The position numbers and the translations under genes were made by a program. Positions 61,295 to 64,000 of a DNA stretch of 64,000 bases are shown here, in pieces. Within the stretch, counting starts at the first letter, position 1. The number at the start of each line of letters is the position of its first letter. Under the pieces are notes generated by a model. The model saw only the letters and a program-made list of their open reading frames with translations. It did no database searches and was not told the DNA's origin. This stretch comes from Skeletonema tropicum (lineage: Eukaryota > Bacillariophyta > Thalassiosirophyceae > Thalassiosirales > Thalassiosiraceae), in the NCBI GenBank assembly GCA_037178625.1, contig CM074143.1, positions 558,001 through 622,000 of the forward strand, in the 5' to 3' direction.

Positions 61295-62902
61295 ATGGAG
61301 AGCTCATCATGTGCGGCAGAAGGAGGAGAACAATCACATCCACGACAACCCGATGAAGAAATCAATGATGACGATCATCTTGACCGTCATAATCCACCAC
61401 AATCCTCAGCCGACACTACTGCTACAACAAACACACCAATCTCCTATCAAACTCATCTAATAGACGTGACCAAACTAACCTACCCAATCATCCTCTCCGA
61501 AATCTTCCAAAACACCCTCCCTCTAATCGACCTCGCATTCGTCGGTCAACTGGGCAAAGATGAACTAGCCGCAGCAGCCCTAGCGACAGTATGGTTCAAC
61601 CTCTGGAATGGCACCATGACAGGCTTTATGACTGCCATTGATACTTTTTTAGCTCAATCGTATGGGGCGAATCAACATGACAACTTTGGTGCGTGGACTG
61701 GGAACTCGATGGTGATTACCATGGGAACTACTATTGTTGTATCGGGGGTGATTGCGGCGTGTGGACCGGCGATGCATTTGTTTGGACAGCAGCCTGATTT
61801 GGCAGATAGAGCTGGAGAATTTTCGTATCGATTGATACCTGGGCTGTTTCCGTATTATGCGTTCAAGGTATTGACGAAATATTTGCAATCGCAGAATATA
61901 CTTGTGCCGAGTGTGGTTATTGGATTTGTTGCGAATGGGCTGAATGCTTTGTTCAATTGGGGATTGATCTACCGTGTGATGGGTGGGACGGGGTTGGGAT
62001 TGATGGGAGCAGCTTGGGCGACTACGTTGACACGAGCTGTGGAATTTGTTCTCATTGGGTTGTATTTGTATTCGCAAAAGAATACGATGAAAGAGACATG
62101 GCCAACAATACGGACACATAATTTGCGATGGCACGTGATTAAGCCATTCATGAAGTTGGCTATTTCGGGAGCTCTATGTATAAGTGCTGAGGCATGGACA
62201 TTTGAAGTCACAACAATATTATCGGGACTAATTGGAACGGTTGAATTGGATGCTCATGTCATTTGTTTGAATATGGCAACATTCCTCTATTTGAGCTTCC
62301 CATTTGCAATTGGAATTGCTGCATCGATACGGGTTGGGCAGCTGATTGGAGAGCAAAAGCCAGTGGATGCGCAGAGGTCTACACGCATGTCATTCGTACT
62401 CACATTGGTGTTTCAGATCATCTTGATTGCCCTCATTGTACCATTCAAAGATTCTTTGGGAAGTTTATTTACTATTGATCAAGATGTGGCAAACCTCGTA
62501 GCCGAAATCATTCCAATTTGGTGTGTCTTTATGATCGGAGACTCTGTGCAAGCTGTGACTGGAGGGGTGTTACGAGGTCTGGGCAAACAAAAATTGAGCC
62601 TGATACTCAATATACTTGGATTCTGGGTACTAGGTGTCCCAATTGGGGCAACGTTAAGTTTTGCTGCTGGTTTAGGCGTGTTTGGGTTGTGGTGGGGACT
62701 TGTAACCGGAATTTACTGCACAGCAATTATTGGGATACTGATTCTACGATTTCGCATGGACTGGCGGAAGGAAGCGGAGAAGTCAATCAAACGATTATCA
62801 ACTTTGACCAGCCGCAGTACAAAGCACAACAGTGATGGAAAAAGTGGTGAAATAATAGGAGATATGGAAGTAGAAGATGGAAGCAAGAATTGTAAGACCT
62901 AA
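61295..62902 (+). CDS. MATE-family multidrug/toxin extrusion transporter
   Basis: Single exon, 535 aa. After a hydrophilic 50-residue head come twelve membrane spans in two homologous halves. MATE features include YPIILSEIFQNTLPLIDLAF with GQLGKDELAAAALA in half 1 and ISGALCISAEAWTFEVTTIL, then GLIGTVELDAHVICLN in half 2. A gene of this type exports organic cations or other metabolites using an H+ or Na+ gradient. The Glu of SAEAWTFE corresponds to the conserved acidic residue of eukaryotic MATE (plant/animal type). No leader for plastid import, so plasma or vacuolar membrane is likely. The substrate cannot be inferred. Confidence 0.93.
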   Translation: MESSSCAAEGGEQSHPRQPDEEINDDDHLDRHNPPQSSADTTATTNTPISYQTHLIDVTKLTYPIILSEIFQNTLPLIDLAFVGQLGKDELAAAALATVWFNLWNGTMTGFMTAIDTFLAQSYGANQHDNFGAWTGNSMVITMGTTIVVSGVIAACGPAMHLFGQQPDLADRAGEFSYRLIPGLFPYYAFKVLTKYLQSQNILVPSVVIGFVANGLNALFNWGLIYRVMGGTGLGLMGAAWATTLTRAVEFVLIGLYLYSQKNTMKETWPTIRTHNLRWHVIKPFMKLAISGALCISAEAWTFEVTTILSGLIGTVELDAHVICLNMATFLYLSFPFAIGIAASIRVGQLIGEQKPVDAQRSTRMSFVLTLVFQIILIALIVPFKDSLGSLFTIDQDVANLVAEIIPIWCVFMIGDSVQAVTGGVLRGLGKQKLSLILNILGFWVLGVPIGATLSFAAGLGVFGLWWGLVTGIYCTAIIGILILRFRMDWRKEAEKSIKRLSTLTSRSTKHNSDGKSGEIIGDMEVEDGSKNCKT

Positions 62903-63218
62903 ACTGTCAAAACCAAAGAGATAGTACAATAACGACTTTCCCAATTCGTCGTTTTTCATCACTGTTACGAGCACTTTTTTATGCGGTACGAAAGCAACTA
63001 CAATTACACTTCTTCATTCTCTTCCTGAAATCTTGTACAGATGAAAGACCATACTCATCAGCAGCAGCTAAAAGACTAGTGTGTAATCAAACAAGATAAT
63101 TTAAGTACGCCTTTTCCCCCCTACTACCAGGGGCGAAGGAGTATCTCTATCCAGAGGTACCATGTAACAAAAGCTAATACAGTAGGTCCAAGAGCCCAAG
63201 TTTGCGAGAATATTCGCT
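62903..63218. other. Short region between convergent genes
   Basis: 3' UTRs of the MATE gene and the leftward partial gene; nothing else seen. Confidence 0.4.
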
Positions 63219-63962
63219 CTAGACAGCGTATATCTGAACATCATCGACTTCAATATTCCAATTTACGTTGATTTGGTGAATCCAAACTTCAACGCTCTCG
63301 CACGCAGCAAGTTCGTCACTGACCGCAAACGAAGCTTCGAAATCATTCCATCCTACAGGGTCCCAAGGTAAATTCTGCATCAAATGTGAAGATGAAACAA
63401 GCAAGTGAGTGATTCGGACAGTTACGAGAGAAGAAATATAACACAAATTAATGCGCTTACCAATCCATTCCAGAATTGCTGGTATACGTCGCCACTTGCA
63501 CATTTCCTGCCATAAATAACAACGCTGGGGCATTGTGCACCACTATAACTGTTGACTAGGTAGCTGGGGTCACATGTGACTCCAGCCAACGAATCATCAG
63601 TGAGCCGGAACTTAGCATAGATGGTAAACTCTTCAGTAGAAACAAAGCACCTAGGATCCAACACTTGACGAATACCGCGCCAGTTATGATCCCTGTCGTA
63701 CACACGAAGGGCATGTCCACTACCACCTGCACCAGCGATAACTTTTACCTTGGAACGATCCCTGTCAGTGTAAGTCCAGTACAAATCCTTCTGTTCCATG
63801 TCGGGGTTCTCAATGAGCGCATTACAATTCTGCTCAAGAACGTAGGCCTTTACATCGGCAGTGTAAACATCCCAGCTAGGATTTGCATCAGCAAAATACA
63901 TCTTGGCAAGATTTGCCTTGACCCCATTTTCATTGTGGACGTGAATTCCATGAAGGTGGTGC
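63219..63962 (-). CDS. CBM4/9-like beta-sandwich protein, 5' end beyond window
   Basis: Two exons are visible: 63962-63461 and 63374-63219. The 86-bp intron begins GTAAGC and ends ATGCAG, phase 0. A further 3' splice site (CTTTGTCAG) at 63963-63965 shows that an upstream exon lies outside the window. The visible 219 residues contain a jelly-roll-like domain: ALIENPDMEQKDLYWTY, GGSGHALRVYDRDHNWRGIR, then EEFTIYAKFRL, and a final WNIEVDDVQIYAV. This resembles carbohydrate-binding modules of the CBM4/9 type (N..fE ... G..al.v..R...W.G ... DDv.i). Such domains occur in secreted diatom wall or matrix proteins. Catalytic parts, if any, are upstream. Confidence 0.72.
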
Positions 63963-64000
63963 CTGACAAAGAAAAGGTTGTGCACAAAAATCAGCAATAT

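Overview
The window looks like nuclear DNA of a diatom, most likely a centric species of the Thalassiosira/Skeletonema/Cyclotella type. Evidence: a tandem array of fucoxanthin-chlorophyll-binding genes of the Lhcx (LI818-like) class with AFAP-type plastid-targeting leaders; short GT-AG introns of 76-114 bp; PSSQPS/TNPPSP-type low-complexity linkers on membrane-anchored phosphatases; a DUF6824 protein; a copia-type LTR element; and a U6 snRNA with its own TATA box. The species call is inference.

Layout. 1-4.3 kb: the 3' part of a TPR-like gene, a two-exon SMP-domain (lipid-transfer) gene convergent with it, and U6 snRNA. 4.3-8.4 kb: gene-poor, C-rich degenerate repeats. 8.4-17.6 kb: membrane metallophosphatase A, a low-complexity hypothetical gene convergent with it, and a six-exon AAA_16 ATPase/TPR gene (1294 aa). 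17.76-22.04 kb: a complete, very young LTR retrotransposon (two 384-bp LTRs that look identical, 5-bp target duplication CTTGC). 22-31.4 kb: repeat-rich DNA with a new mariner-like MITE, a small diatom protein, a frameshifted ORF between 58-bp direct repeats, degenerate ~180-bp repeats and a MYND/RING/Sel1 gene. 31.5-34.8 kb: a single-exon 1110-aa protein that joins sulfotransferase, a glutathionyl-hydroquinone-reductase-like GST, and a second sulfotransferase. 35.3-55.8 kb: a 90-aa membrane protein gene followed by nine head-to-tail Lhcx genes. 55.8-64 kb: metallophosphatase B (paralogue of A), a small foldback repeat, a two-exon DUF6824 gene, a MATE transporter and the 3' part of a carbohydrate-binding-like secreted protein.

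The dominant feature is the Lhcx array. The nine proteins differ at only two residues (28 and 36), while spacers fall into distinct classes (alpha, beta, gamma, delta). Spacer order alpha-alpha-beta-gamma-alpha-beta-gamma-delta shows that a three-gene, ~6.7-kb block was duplicated in tandem. Lhcx proteins serve photoprotective energy dissipation (qE/NPQ), so the array probably raises gene dosage for photoprotection. Three upstream-sequence classes suggest that expression, not protein, is what diverges. The other strong novelty is the sulfotransferase-GST-sulfotransferase fusion.

Exon-intron models were built by eye from reading frame and GT-AG sites. Family assignments rest on motif recognition without database searches.
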